Of a stretch of 8,577 nt of DNA, positions 1 to 7,183 are shown in pieces. The DNA lies in NCBI GenBank assembly GCA_945916625.1, contig CAMEGY010000034.1:1-8577 (forward strand), given 5' to 3'. Source of the DNA: an uncultured Anaerococcus sp. (GTDB lineage Bacteria > Bacillota_A > Clostridia > Tissierellales > Peptoniphilaceae). Numbering within the stretch: position 1 is the stretch's first letter; every line of letters begins with the position of its first letter. The position numbers and the translations under genes are program-made. The notes under the pieces were generated by a model. That model saw only the letters and a program-made list of their open reading frames with translations, made no database searches and was not told the DNA's origin.

Positions 1-204
1 AAGTAAATTTCTTGCAAGGGCTAGTCCATCAGCTCCGTTGTTACCTACACCCGCGACAACAGCAAAATATCCAAATTTATTTAGGTTGATGTGCTTTAAT
101 ACCGCTATACTCGCCCTTTCTACAAGGCAAATACTAGGTATTTTAAGCTCTTCTATAGCATATTTATCGATTTGCTGCATCTGGTCTCTATCAACTAAAA
201 TCAT
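1..204 (-). CDS. nnr: NAD(P)H-hydrate epimerase (N-terminal part, cut by the left edge)
   Basis: The visible 68 residues are the start of a YjeF_N domain. This enzyme epimerises the damaged hydrated cofactors NADHX and NADPHX so that a dehydratase can restore NAD(P)H. The diagnostic nucleotide-binding loop is visible at residues 52-65 (GVGNNGADGLALAR), after the typical N-terminal helix with an IDKYAIEELKIPS stretch. The ATG at 204 is preceded by AAAGGGGA (211-218), six bases upstream, which fixes the start. The gene begins inside the 3' end of the helicase-loader gene (14-base overlap), so it is probably translated from the same mRNA. Full-length bacterial homologues are either epimerase only (about 200-230 residues) or bifunctional with a C-terminal ADP/ATP-dependent dehydratase (about 500). 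The window does not show which applies here. Confidence 0.88.
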   Translation of the reverse strand, partial: MILVDRDQMQQIDKYAIEELKIPSICLVERASIAVLKHINLNKFGYFAVVAGVGNNGADGLALARNLL

Positions 205-1171
205 AATCAGTCCCCTTTAATCTTAGATCTTCCCCAAAAATTTCATAGGTCTTAGAATTATTACCCAAAATTCTAGAAAATACCCTCGGTCCGTAGATTT
301 CACTTATCATATCTTCATCAAGGTTTGAGGATAAAATTATAGGTAGGCCTTTATTCATCCTTTCGTTTACCACATCAAAAAGATTGGATTGGTCAGTTGA
401 CCTATGGGTTTCAGCTCCTAGGTCATCTATAATGAGTAGGTCACAGTCAAAAATCATTTCGTAGAGGTCTTCTAGGTTTTCTCTTCTATCTTCAAAGGCC
501 CAATGGTAGTCATTTAGGAATTTAAATAGTTTGGTTGAGGTCATATATACTACAGAATAATTCCTGTCTAAAAGCTCCTTGGCTATTGCATTTATCAAAA
601 ATGTCTTTCCCCTGCCTACTTGACCTTGGATATAGATATTTCCACTTTCTCTATCAAAGTTATTTATGTAGGCCTTTATTTCTCCTACAATTTTAGCCAT
701 ATTTTCATAGGGACTTATAGAATATGACATATAAGGATTTTTGGAAAAAAGTCCCATATTAAAAGTCCTAAAATTTTCCCTATTTATAGCTGCTTTTAGG
801 CCGGATTTATCGTAATTATCGTCAATTATTAATTGCTTTCTACAAGAACACTGCCTTGTTCCAACAAAACCTGTATCCTTACATAAATCGTGATGGTATT
901 TTAATTCCATAAAATCTATAGGATAGCCATTTCCTATAAGGAGTTTTTGCTTTTCTTTTTTAAGCTTGTTTATTTTTTCCTCATAAGTAGTTGTGTCCAC
1001 ATTATTGCTTGCAAGCTTTAGGCTCTTAAATCCTACTTCTTTTATTAGTTTGTCAATTGCTTCTATTTGAGGGATTTTTGTATAGACTTCCCTAATTCTA
1101 TTTGCTTGCTTTTCTTTATTTTCCCTGCGTCTTTCAGCTAAGATTAGGGTTGCTTTTTCGTTGGCCTTCAT
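191..1171 (-). CDS. dnaI: DnaI/DnaC-type helicase loader (AAA+ ATPase)
   Basis: This 326-residue protein is a DnaI/DnaC-family AAA+ ATPase that loads the replicative helicase onto DNA. The N-terminal part (about 1-80) is charged and helical. A zinc-binding-like module follows, with C97, C108 and C110 plus H93/H94 (HHDLCKDTGF...CSC). The AAA+ core shows Walker A GQVGRGKT (183-190), Walker B LLIIDD (245-250), sensor-1-like SSN (281-283) and an arginine-finger region with R296 and R300 (GPRVFSRI). The length fits Bacillus DnaI (about 310). The ATG at 1171 lies one base after the stop of the DnaD-domain gene and has GGAG seven bases upstream. The DnaD-like/loader pair mirrors the dnaB-dnaI pair of Bacillus. 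An IstB-type transposition helper is unlikely, because there is no transposase and the zinc module and primosome context fit DnaI. The replacement of one expected zinc cysteine by histidine is the only oddity. Confidence 0.9.
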   Translation of the reverse strand: MKANEKATLILAERRRENKEKQANRIREVYTKIPQIEAIDKLIKEVGFKSLKLASNNVDTTTYEEKINKLKKEKQKLLIGNGYPIDFMELKYHHDLCKDTGFVGTRQCSCRKQLIIDDNYDKSGLKAAINRENFRTFNMGLFSKNPYMSYSISPYENMAKIVGEIKAYINNFDRESGNIYIQGQVGRGKTFLINAIAKELLDRNYSVVYMTSTKLFKFLNDYHWAFEDRRENLEDLYEMIFDCDLLIIDDLGAETHRSTDQSNLFDVVNERMNKGLPIILSSNLDEDMISEIYGPRVFSRILGNNSKTYEIFGEDLRLKGTDYDFS

Positions 1172-1172
1172 C

Positions 1173-1916
1173 CTAGTTCTCCGAATTGTTTAGTCTTTCA
1201 AGTCTTTTAAGTCTGGCTTTTTCAGCAATAGACATTCCATCTGATTTTGTGCTCTTATTTACCTTAGAATCTGACTTTCTCCTGTAGGTCCTAACTCCAT
1301 TTGCCCTCCTAAGCTTATCTCTTTCTTCTTTCATTCTTAGATCGCTTAGAGAGTTTAGTCCTTGGTCTCTCCAGGTTTTTAAGTATCCCATTACATATTT
1401 GACATCTACATTGCCTGATTCTCTTGCCTGCCTAAAGGCTTCTGTAACAAGCTCTGGGTCTTGGTCGTATTCGCCTAGAGTTTCGTGGATTCTTGTTATA
1501 TCAGCAGGTGTTAGCTTTCTTTGGATAATTCTTTCTATATTTTCAAACATCATCGACTTTCTTTGAGCCTTGTCAAAATTGATTTCGTTTGAAGATGTAT
1601 CGTTGTTTTCGCCAAAATACATCTGTCTTAGGGATACAATCTCTATAAAGGTCTCTCCCTTTGAGTTTTTCTTTTGTCTGAAAATCCCCATATTTATCCA
1701 AAAATTGACTGCTTGGTCAAATTTTTCATTATCAAAGTTTAGCTGGCGCTTAATTTTCTCTACATCTACGTAAGAGTTGTTGTATATTTCTTTATAGATT
1801 AACAGATAAACCTTGATAGCATCTCCATCAGCCATTTGAAGATAGGTATTTAGGAACATATTTTCAAAAGGGGTTGTCCCCATATCGAGTTTTAATTCTT
1901 GCATTTCAAAGTTCAT
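1173..1916 (-). CDS. DnaD-domain primosome protein
   Basis: This is a DnaD/DnaB-loader family protein that helps assemble the Firmicutes primosome and remodels DNA during helicase loading. An N-terminal winged-helix-like domain covers about residues 1-100. The C-terminal DDBH2 domain covers about 115-185 and includes the family signature Y-x3-Y-x3-W (YVMGYLKTW, from 1775 down to about 1360 on the minus strand), a close variant of YxxxIxxxW. A basic, probably disordered tail of about 55 residues ends the protein. I chose the ATG at 1916 (247 residues) because AAGG (1926-1929) lies nine bases upstream. The longer in-frame ATG at 1925 abuts that AAGG with no spacing. The start overlaps the GNAT gene end by 11 bases, and the TAG stop is one base from the loader ATG. 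By position it corresponds to Bacillus dnaB (the loader, not the helicase), but I cannot assign DnaD versus DnaB with certainty, so I give no symbol. Confidence 0.88.
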   Translation of the reverse strand: MNFEMQELKLDMGTTPFENMFLNTYLQMADGDAIKVYLLIYKEIYNNSYVDVEKIKRQLNFDNEKFDQAVNFWINMGIFRQKKNSKGETFIEIVSLRQMYFGENNDTSSNEINFDKAQRKSMMFENIERIIQRKLTPADITRIHETLGEYDQDPELVTEAFRQARESGNVDVKYVMGYLKTWRDQGLNSLSDLRMKEERDKLRRANGVRTYRRKSDSKVNKSTKSDGMSIAEKARLKRLERLNNSEN

Positions 1917-2460
1917 TATAATCATCCTTACTTAGTTTCATATTTATAATCTTGGAATAAATAAGTCCGTGTGAATACTCAAAGTACCTATCGTCCATCT
2001 CTATATTTTGGTTTTCAAAAATTTCTCTAGAATAAGATACTTCTTTAAAACCACATTTTTTATAAAGTTTTATGGCTCTTTCGTTGAAAGTATTTACATC
2101 AAGGTACAAATTTTTATAATTCATCTCATCAAAAAAGACCTCAAGTAATGCACATATTGCTTCATAGCCAAAACCTTTCGACACATAACTAGGGTCGAAA
2201 ACTATACCCAGCTTGGCTCTTTTTAGAAGTGGGTTGATATTCTTAAGGCCTATAAAGCCTATGAAGCGATGATCTTCCACTATCTTGACTGCAAAGTATC
2301 TTTTGTTAGGCATAGCTATTGTTCCCTGCCAGAGTTTTATTTCAAAATCTGTGAGGTTGCCATAGTTGTAGCCAGATAATTTGGGGTCTGTGAAATTTTC
2401 CCAATTTTTAAGCTCTAAGGCTGTTTTATTATCAATTTCTGTTAAATAAATCCTAGACAT
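1906..2460 (-). CDS. GNAT-family N-acetyltransferase
   Basis: This 184-residue protein has the GNAT fold and would transfer an acetyl group from acetyl-CoA to an amine. The acetyl-CoA pyrophosphate-binding motif A is visible at about residues 86-101 (IVFDPSYVSKGFGYEA, with the loop SKGFGYEA). It follows a typical beta4 strand region, and the late motif NERAIKLYKKCGF is at 126-138. The pattern is closest to the RimJ/RimL-like or spermidine-acetyltransferase-like group that acetylates protein N-termini or small amines, but the substrate cannot be read from the sequence. The start ATG at 2460 overlaps the helicase 3' end by eight bases and has only a weak GAGAAG-like ribosome site, so translation probably depends on coupling to dnaB. 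The C-terminal 20-25 residues extend beyond the usual fold. A GNAT gene here is not part of the classical helicase/primosome set. Confidence 0.88.
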   Translation of the reverse strand: MSRIYLTEIDNKTALELKNWENFTDPKLSGYNYGNLTDFEIKLWQGTIAMPNKRYFAVKIVEDHRFIGFIGLKNINPLLKRAKLGIVFDPSYVSKGFGYEAICALLEVFFDEMNYKNLYLDVNTFNERAIKLYKKCGFKEVSYSREIFENQNIEMDDRYFEYSHGLIYSKIINMKLSKDDYNEL

Positions 2461-3784
2461 TTTCTTCTCTTAGTGACAGGTCTGTAAAGGTTGTACATTG
2501 TTTGTTGAAAAATAGATCAACAGTACCTGTAGCACCATTCCTGTGCTTGGCAAAGATTACCTTGGCCTGGTTTGGCTCAACTTCTTCATCATAGTAGTCT
2601 TCCCTGTATAGAAGCATAACTACATCGGCATCCTGCTCTATTGCACCTGATTCCCTTAGGTCAGATAGGATTGGTCTGTGATCTGCTCTCTTATCCGCCT
2701 CTCTTGACAGTTGTGCAAGGGATAGGATTGGGCAGTTTAGTTCTTTTGATAGTGATTTTAAACCACGAGAAATTGAGGCAATCTCGTTTTGCCTATTCTC
2801 CTGCCTACCATCAGCCTGCATAAGCTGTAGATAATCTATTACAACAAGGTCTAGACCACGTTCTGCCTTTAATCTTTTCAATTTAGACTTCATCTCTGAT
2901 AGCCTAATACCAGGTGTTTCATCGACATAGATGTCAGTTTTGACAATTTTTTTAGTGGCATCTATCAAAAGTGCCCAGTCATCATCTCTAATTGACCCAT
3001 TTATAATTGACTCAAGGCTTACTAGACTTACCATTGATAAGAGTCTTTGGTTTAGCTGGTAGGTTGACATCTCAAGTGAGAAAAAGGCTACAGATTTGCC
3101 TACTCTTGCAGCATTCCATGCCATAGTTAGGCCCAGGGCAGTTTTACCCATTGCAGGTCTAGCAGCAAGAAGGATTAGCTGTGAGTTTTGAAGTCCTGAT
3201 AGTTTATTATCCACTGCCTCAAGTCCAGTTGTAACACCTGTTATCTTGCCATCAGCAAGGGTTAGTTCGTTAATTTGCCTTAGGGTATCGTCCATTGTAT
3301 CTGAAACTCTTACAAGGCCTTGGTTGTGACTATCTTGAGATATCTCAAATATTTTATTTTCTGCGATCGCAAGGATATCTGATACGTCATCTATTTGCTT
3401 ATATGATGAGTCGATTATATCCTCACTTGCCCCTATAAGACTTCTTAGTAGCGACTTTTCTTTGACAGATTTACAATAAGTATCGATATTTGGAGTATAA
3501 AATGAGGAGAGGGTAATCTCTGTGATAAACTCCTCCCCTCCAACTTCTTGTAATATATTTTCTCTCGATAGCTGGGATACTAATGACACATAGTCGACTT
3601 TGATGTCTTTTTCAAACATCTCTACTATGGACTTATATATCCTTTGCGTTCTCGAATCATAAAAGTCTACAGGTTTTATAATTTGATTTGCACTATCAAA
3701 GGTCTCGTTTTTGCTTAGAATACAACCTATGATAGCCTGTTCTGATAAGAAGTCATAAGGTAGTGGCCTTAAGCCATCTGTCAT
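2453..3784 (-). CDS. dnaB: Replicative DNA helicase DnaB
   Basis: This is the hexameric 5'-3' replicative helicase (Bacillus name DnaC). At 443 residues it has the usual intein-free length. The N-terminal helical domain (about 1-110) carries the family opening with LPYDFLSEQAIIGCIL. A linker leads to the RecA-like motor with Walker A ARPAMGKT (208-215), the FSLEMS motif with catalytic-type E238, and Walker B LDLVVIDYLQLM (311-322, D317). Then come the H3/H4-type stretch LSLAQLSREADKR (354-366) and the DLRESGAIEQDADVVMLLYR region (375-394). The C-terminal KHRNG (413-417) supplies the likely arginine finger and piston residues. The ATG at 3784 shares one base with the rplI stop (TAATG) and has GAGG seven bases upstream. 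The partner loader genes lie downstream in the same operon. No residues look damaged. Confidence 0.97.
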   Translation of the reverse strand: MTDGLRPLPYDFLSEQAIIGCILSKNETFDSANQIIKPVDFYDSRTQRIYKSIVEMFEKDIKVDYVSLVSQLSRENILQEVGGEEFITEITLSSFYTPNIDTYCKSVKEKSLLRSLIGASEDIIDSSYKQIDDVSDILAIAENKIFEISQDSHNQGLVRVSDTMDDTLRQINELTLADGKITGVTTGLEAVDNKLSGLQNSQLILLAARPAMGKTALGLTMAWNAARVGKSVAFFSLEMSTYQLNQRLLSMVSLVSLESIINGSIRDDDWALLIDATKKIVKTDIYVDETPGIRLSEMKSKLKRLKAERGLDLVVIDYLQLMQADGRQENRQNEIASISRGLKSLSKELNCPILSLAQLSREADKRADHRPILSDLRESGAIEQDADVVMLLYREDYYDEEVEPNQAKVIFAKHRNGATGTVDLFFNKQCTTFTDLSLREENV

Positions 3785-4233
3785 TATTCTACCTCAGCAA
3801 CTACATTAACTTTAAGCTCTGCGTTAACTCCTTCGTATAGTCTAGCATTGATTACAAATTCTCCAACACCATCAATTTTTTCAACATCTTCGATTCTCTT
3901 TCTGTCGATTTCGATTCCATTTTCAGCTAGAACTTCTGCGATGTCTTTGTTTGTTACAGAACCAAATAGTTTGCCGTCTTCACCTACTCTTACTTTTTGT
4001 TCGATTGTAAGTGCTTCTACTTTTTCCTTAAGAGCTTCAGCTTCTTTTCTATTTTCAGCTTCTTCTTTCTTAAGTTGTTCTCTCATTTTCTCAAGTTCTG
4101 CCATGTTTTCTTTTGTAGCTTTTACAGCAAGTCCTTGTGGGTCAAGATAGTTTCTGAAGTATCCTGGTTTTACATCTACAAGGTCTCCCTTAACTCCAAC
4201 TCTTACAATATTATCTGTTAGTATTACTTTCAT
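3784..4233 (-). CDS. rplI: 50S ribosomal protein L9
   Basis: This 149-residue protein is the standard-length L9, which binds 23S rRNA near the base of the L1 stalk and helps maintain reading frame. The N-terminal RNA-binding domain has the family signature GYFRNYLDPQGLAVKAT (24-40). A long charged helix (about 41-75, rich in E, K and R) links it to the C-terminal domain, which shows GKLFGSVTNKDIAE (87-100). The ATG at 4233 lies 23 bases inside the end of gdpP and has GAGG six bases upstream. The TAA overlaps the helicase ATG. The gdpP-rplI-replicative helicase order is a well-known Firmicutes arrangement. The purine-rich coding strand of the central helix makes the plus strand strikingly pyrimidine-rich around 4020-4120, which codon content explains. 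Confidence 0.97.
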   Translation of the reverse strand: MKVILTDNIVRVGVKGDLVDVKPGYFRNYLDPQGLAVKATKENMAELEKMREQLKKEEAENRKEAEALKEKVEALTIEQKVRVGEDGKLFGSVTNKDIAEVLAENGIEIDRKRIEDVEKIDGVGEFVINARLYEGVNAELKVNVVAEVE

Positions 4234-6220
4234 TTTCTTCTTCCTCTCTTATATATTCATTTATAGCTTTTCTTAACATTTCTTCGGCATTTTCCATGCT
4301 CATATCTAATTGGGTGGCTGCGGCTGTTAAGTGTCCGCCTCCTCCAATGCGTTCTAGTATTAATTGTACCGATATATCGCCTAAGCTTCTACCTGAGATA
4401 TGAATTTTATTGTTGGCCCTAGTTAGGACAAAGCTTGCCATAACTCCCTTTATATTTAGAAGGTCGTCAGCAGCCTGGCTTGCTATCAGAGTAGATCCAT
4501 CTATTTCCCTGTTAAAATGGGCAATGGCTATAAAATCATTTACCATAAATGAATCTGCTATTACTTCTGACTTATATTTTACAATCTCAAAGTCATCTTT
4601 AAACATCCTTTTGATGTAGACCGAATCTGCACCCCATCTTTTTAGGATTGAGGCAGCTTCGAAAGTTCTGACTCCAGTTTGGTAGACAAAGTTTTTGGTA
4701 TCAACTGTAATACCAGCTAAAAGTGATTCTGCGACAGATGTTCTTGCCTTGAAGTTTTCGTCAAGGTATGACAAAATCTCAGTGACAAGTTCTGAAGCAG
4801 ATGAAGCGTAAGGTTCTATATAAGAAATTGTTGCATTTTTTATATAATCCTTACCCCTTCTGTGGTGGTCTATAATAAATATATTATCAGTTTTGTCAAG
4901 AAGGGCTGGCCCTTCTGTCGAATTTTTCCTATGGTTATCTGTTACAATGATAAGTGAAGTTTGGCTAATGGACTTAAGTGCTTCTTCTTCAGTTAGGATA
5001 TTATCTTTCAGTTCCTTTAACTCTTCACTTACTCTGGCGTACATATTTTCTATTGGTTTTGTAACTTCATTTAGGATAATAAATGCATTTTTGCCCATAG
5101 ATCTTGCGCCTTCATACACACCAAGGGCAGAACCAAAGGAATCCATATCCGGGTTGTTATGACCCATAATATAAATATCTGAGCTTGTTTGCATCATCCT
5201 CTTTAGGGCTTGAGATATTACCCTTGATCTAACTTTGGAAGTTTTTTCTATGGCCTTGGTTTTGCCACCAAAGTATTCATAGTTATCCTCTAATTTTACA
5301 ACAGTCTGATCTCCTCCACGTGATAAGGCGATATTTATCGCATCTCTTGAGTCTGTATAGATTTCTGAAGGCTTGGCCCCTGCTATACCTACTCCAATTG
5401 AAAGGGTTGGTGGAATTGTATTTCCTAATTCTATATCCCTTACCTGGTCAAGAATTGAAAACTTATCTTCATGGATTTTTCTATAATCTTGGTATTCACT
5501 TAAGATCATGAACCTAGCATTCTCGTATTTTCTGATTAGGCAATTATATTTTTTAAAATATTCATTTATAACTCTGTCAATCTCACCAAGTACCTGAGGT
5601 CTGTTATCCGTAGTTGAAGAATTTCTTATATCTTCGTAGTTATCAATAATTACCGAATAAAATACAAGTCTTTTATCCTTGAATAATTTCTTAATTGACT
5701 CATCGTAGGTATTGTCTATTCCATACAAAAATGTTTGGCACTTTTTATGGTCTTCGTCAAAGATTGTTGAATAATAAAATTGTATTACCTTATCAGAAAT
5801 CTTAACATTTTGTGAGGTTCTAATCTCTTCATTATCAAACTCTATACCTGAAAATTCTGGGATGATTTTTTCAATCTCCTCACTAATTAGAGTCTCGTCA
5901 GGAAATAAATCCCTAAAAAATGAATTGTGCCATTTTATCTTCCTATCCCCTTCTACTATGACTATAGGAAAGGGCATCTCAAATACAACATTTTTTGTGA
6001 TTGAATCGAAAGAATAAGAAACATTATCCACATATTTTTGAAGTTCTTTGGCCCTAGTCGAATTTATACTTTTCAAAAAGAAATATAAGATAACCGACAA
6101 TAAAAAGCCAACCGTCCCCAAGGTCTTGTTATAATAAAATACTACTATAGATGCTAAAAGCGGGAAGGCCATTATCAAAACTATATTAGGCATGCTAATA
6201 AACTTCTCATTATTTTTCAT
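4211..6220 (-). CDS. gdpP: Cyclic-di-AMP phosphodiesterase GdpP (DHH/DHHA1 family)
   Basis: GdpP hydrolyses c-di-AMP to pApA and so sets the level of this messenger, which controls potassium/osmolyte transport and cell-wall stress. The 669 residues show the full GdpP layout. Two membrane segments (about 12-30 and 33-50) are followed by a PAS-like domain (about 75-165) and a degenerate GGDEF domain (about 180-315, with ENARF where an active enzyme would have GGDEF). The DHH domain has HNNPDMD (354-360: H354, D358, D360), TDNH (427-430), DHH (451-453) and D507. The DHHA1 domain ends with GGGGH (626-630). All expected metal ligands are present, so it should be active. The start at 6220 has a perfect AAGGAGG (6225-6231) four bases upstream, inside the DUF2232 gene, which it overlaps by 11 bases. 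The 3' end overlaps rplI. Confidence 0.97.
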   Translation of the reverse strand: MKNNEKFISMPNIVLIMAFPLLASIVVFYYNKTLGTVGFLLSVILYFFLKSINSTRAKELQKYVDNVSYSFDSITKNVVFEMPFPIVIVEGDRKIKWHNSFFRDLFPDETLISEEIEKIIPEFSGIEFDNEEIRTSQNVKISDKVIQFYYSTIFDEDHKKCQTFLYGIDNTYDESIKKLFKDKRLVFYSVIIDNYEDIRNSSTTDNRPQVLGEIDRVINEYFKKYNCLIRKYENARFMILSEYQDYRKIHEDKFSILDQVRDIELGNTIPPTLSIGVGIAGAKPSEIYTDSRDAINIALSRGGDQTVVKLEDNYEYFGGKTKAIEKTSKVRSRVISQALKRMMQTSSDIYIMGHNNPDMDSFGSALGVYEGARSMGKNAFIILNEVTKPIENMYARVSEELKELKDNILTEEEALKSISQTSLIIVTDNHRKNSTEGPALLDKTDNIFIIDHHRRGKDYIKNATISYIEPYASSASELVTEILSYLDENFKARTSVAESLLAGITVDTKNFVYQTGVRTFEAASILKRWGADSVYIKRMFKDDFEIVKYKSEVIADSFMVNDFIAIAHFNREIDGSTLIASQAADDLLNIKGVMASFVLTRANNKIHISGRSLGDISVQLILERIGGGGHLTAAATQLDMSMENAEEMLRKAINEYIREEEENESNTNR
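6024..6032 (+). other. Perfect DnaA-box word (TTATCCACA) within gdpP
   Basis: The nine bases match the DnaA box consensus exactly on the plus strand and encode part of Y-V-D-N-V in gdpP. Only one other near match (TTATCCACT, 3207-3215, inside dnaB) was noticed. A single box inside a gene is not an origin. It could titrate DnaA or be chance. Confidence 0.3.
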
Positions 6221-7109
6221 TTTTCCTCCTTCTTCTAAAATCTATAAATATATCTAACATTCCAAATATGGCAAGGGGTAGGGCTAATACTTGAAATAGC
6301 ACCAAAAGAAAAAACCGCTGAAAAGCCCTGCTTAGAGGAAGCTTAGATTTTCTTAGTAGGTAATCAAATAAGCTTAGACCATTTATTACAAAAAACGTGA
6401 AGTTCATAAAAACTAGGTTTATTATAATATAAGACCTGTCTATCCCCCATAAGCTTGCCATATAATAAATTAGTACTTCTATTAGAATAATAGCAACTAG
6501 ACCTTTAAGATTTATCCTAAGATCATCTAAATTTCTGATATCTGTATAAGAATCTGTCCTATAAGCTAGGTAATTTCTAATTAGCTTAACAGAAGCTATA
6601 GAATAAGCTAAGCTTATACTAGCTATCACTGCCGGATATGAAGCTACTGTCAACCTGTAGATATCTAGGTCCATATTATAAGAATAGATTTTTTCAAAGT
6701 TTTCCTTAAGATTAAGGGCAAGATTTTCTAAACTAAGCTTATCTACAAGCATCCTATACTTATATAAAAAGATAAATACAAGACTTGAGATAATAAATCC
6801 TGTCAAAATCTGATTTTTATCGTCTACCTTCATAGCAATTGGAATAATAAAAGCAAAGGAAATTAAAATTATGGGTAATAGTGCTAAAATCAAATCGTCC
6901 TTATCTATAAAAAATAGACCCATCAGATATGTACCAAGTGCTCCTACTAGAAAGCTTAGAAAACCCTCATTAAAGTAAAATATGGCAAATAAAATTGGTA
7001 CTAGGCCTAGAAATACAAAGCTTGTCTTTGCAAGATATAAGCTAATAAGGCTCATAGCTATGACGAATATAGGTTCTATTATCCTATTTATTTTATTTGT
7101 TGATGTCAT
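6210..7109 (-). CDS. DUF2232 (YybS-like) integral membrane protein
   Basis: This 299-residue protein is almost entirely hydrophobic, with about eight or nine membrane segments (near 10-27, 30-46, 49-68, 72-93, 100-117, 151-176, 201-222, 225-250 and 265-290). It ends in a basic cytoplasmic-looking tail of four arginines plus KNEK. The family call rests on this topology and on its place directly upstream of gdpP and rplI, where Bacillus has yybS (DUF2232). The function of that family is not established. The fold has been compared to transporter substrate-binding subunits, and a role linked to GdpP is only inferred from the conserved pairing. The ATG at 7109 has GGAG (7115-7118) five bases upstream, and an earlier ATG at 7120 is stopped after three codons. 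It is the first gene of the tightly overlapping operon, just after the promoter-like gap. Confidence 0.85.
   Translation of the reverse strand: MTSTNKINRIIEPIFVIAMSLISLYLAKTSFVFLGLVPILFAIFYFNEGFLSFLVGALGTYLMGLFFIDKDDLILALLPIILISFAFIIPIAMKVDDKNQILTGFIISSLVFIFLYKYRMLVDKLSLENLALNLKENFEKIYSYNMDLDIYRLTVASYPAVIASISLAYSIASVKLIRNYLAYRTDSYTDIRNLDDLRINLKGLVAIILIEVLIYYMASLWGIDRSYIIINLVFMNFTFFVINGLSLFDYLLRKSKLPLSRAFQRFFLLVLFQVLALPLAIFGMLDIFIDFRRRRKNEK
6225..6231 (-). promoter_or_regulatory. Consensus Shine-Dalgarno of gdpP inside the DUF2232 gene
   Basis: AAGGAGG is a full match to the anti-16S consensus, four bases before the gdpP ATG. It is formed by the AGA-AGA-AGG-AGG arginine codons near the end of the upstream protein, so the same bases encode the basic tail and drive gdpP translation. 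Confidence 0.8.
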
Positions 7110-7120
7110 GTATTCTCCAT

Positions 7121-7142
7121 ATAAAAATCGAATAATTTTTAT
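7121..7142 (-). repeat. 8-bp inverted repeat in the leader of the DUF2232 gene
   Basis: ATAAAAAT (7121-7128 and, as its complement ATTTTTAT, 7135-7142) flanks a six-base centre. On the transcript it would form an AT-only stem-loop ending just two bases before the start of GGAG (7115-7118). It could be an operator, a weak 5' hairpin or chance. It has no G-C pairs and no T-run placement fit for a terminator. Confidence 0.4.
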
Positions 7143-7183
7143 CTATACTATTTTACTTTAAAAAGGAATTTAAACAATGTCTA
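7142..7183 (-). promoter_or_regulatory. Putative sigma-A type promoter for the DUF2232-gdpP-primosome operon
   Basis: On the minus strand, TTGTTT (7172-7177) is followed by a 16-base spacer and TAAAAT (7150-7155, five of six bases of TATAAT). An overlapping alternative is TAGACA (7178-7183, five of six bases of TTGACA), a 17-base spacer and TAAAGT (7155-7160). TATAGA (7142-7147) is a third possible -10. A start near 7143 would give a leader of about 34 bases. Hexamers like these are common in AT-rich DNA, so the position in the only gap is the main support. Confidence 0.4.

Noticed and set aside
191..1171. The AAA+ protein as an IstB transposition helper
   Set aside because: There is no IstA transposase or terminal repeat nearby, and the cysteine cluster plus the DnaD-domain neighbour fit a DnaI-type loader.
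4020..4120. Pyrimidine-rich plus-strand tract that might form unusual DNA structure
   Set aside because: It is explained by GAA, GAG, AAA and AAG codons of the L9 linker helix on the other strand.
3848..4221. Long plus-strand open frames rich in S and F opposite rplI
   Set aside because: They are complements of the purine-rich L9 central helix codons, have no ribosome site and no recognisable domain.
4893..5511. Plus-strand open frames opposite gdpP
   Set aside because: They lie wholly inside a strongly supported gene, and their translations look like shadow sequence.
5400..5690. Active diguanylate cyclase domain in gdpP
   Set aside because: The signature GGDEF is replaced by a sequence containing ENARF, as in the degenerate domain typical of GdpP.
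6338..7025. Cluster of AAGCTT words in the DUF2232 gene
   Set aside because: They arise in several reading phases from common AGC-TTA, AAG-CTT and AGC-TTT codon pairs of a Ser/Leu/Lys-rich protein, with no regular spacing.
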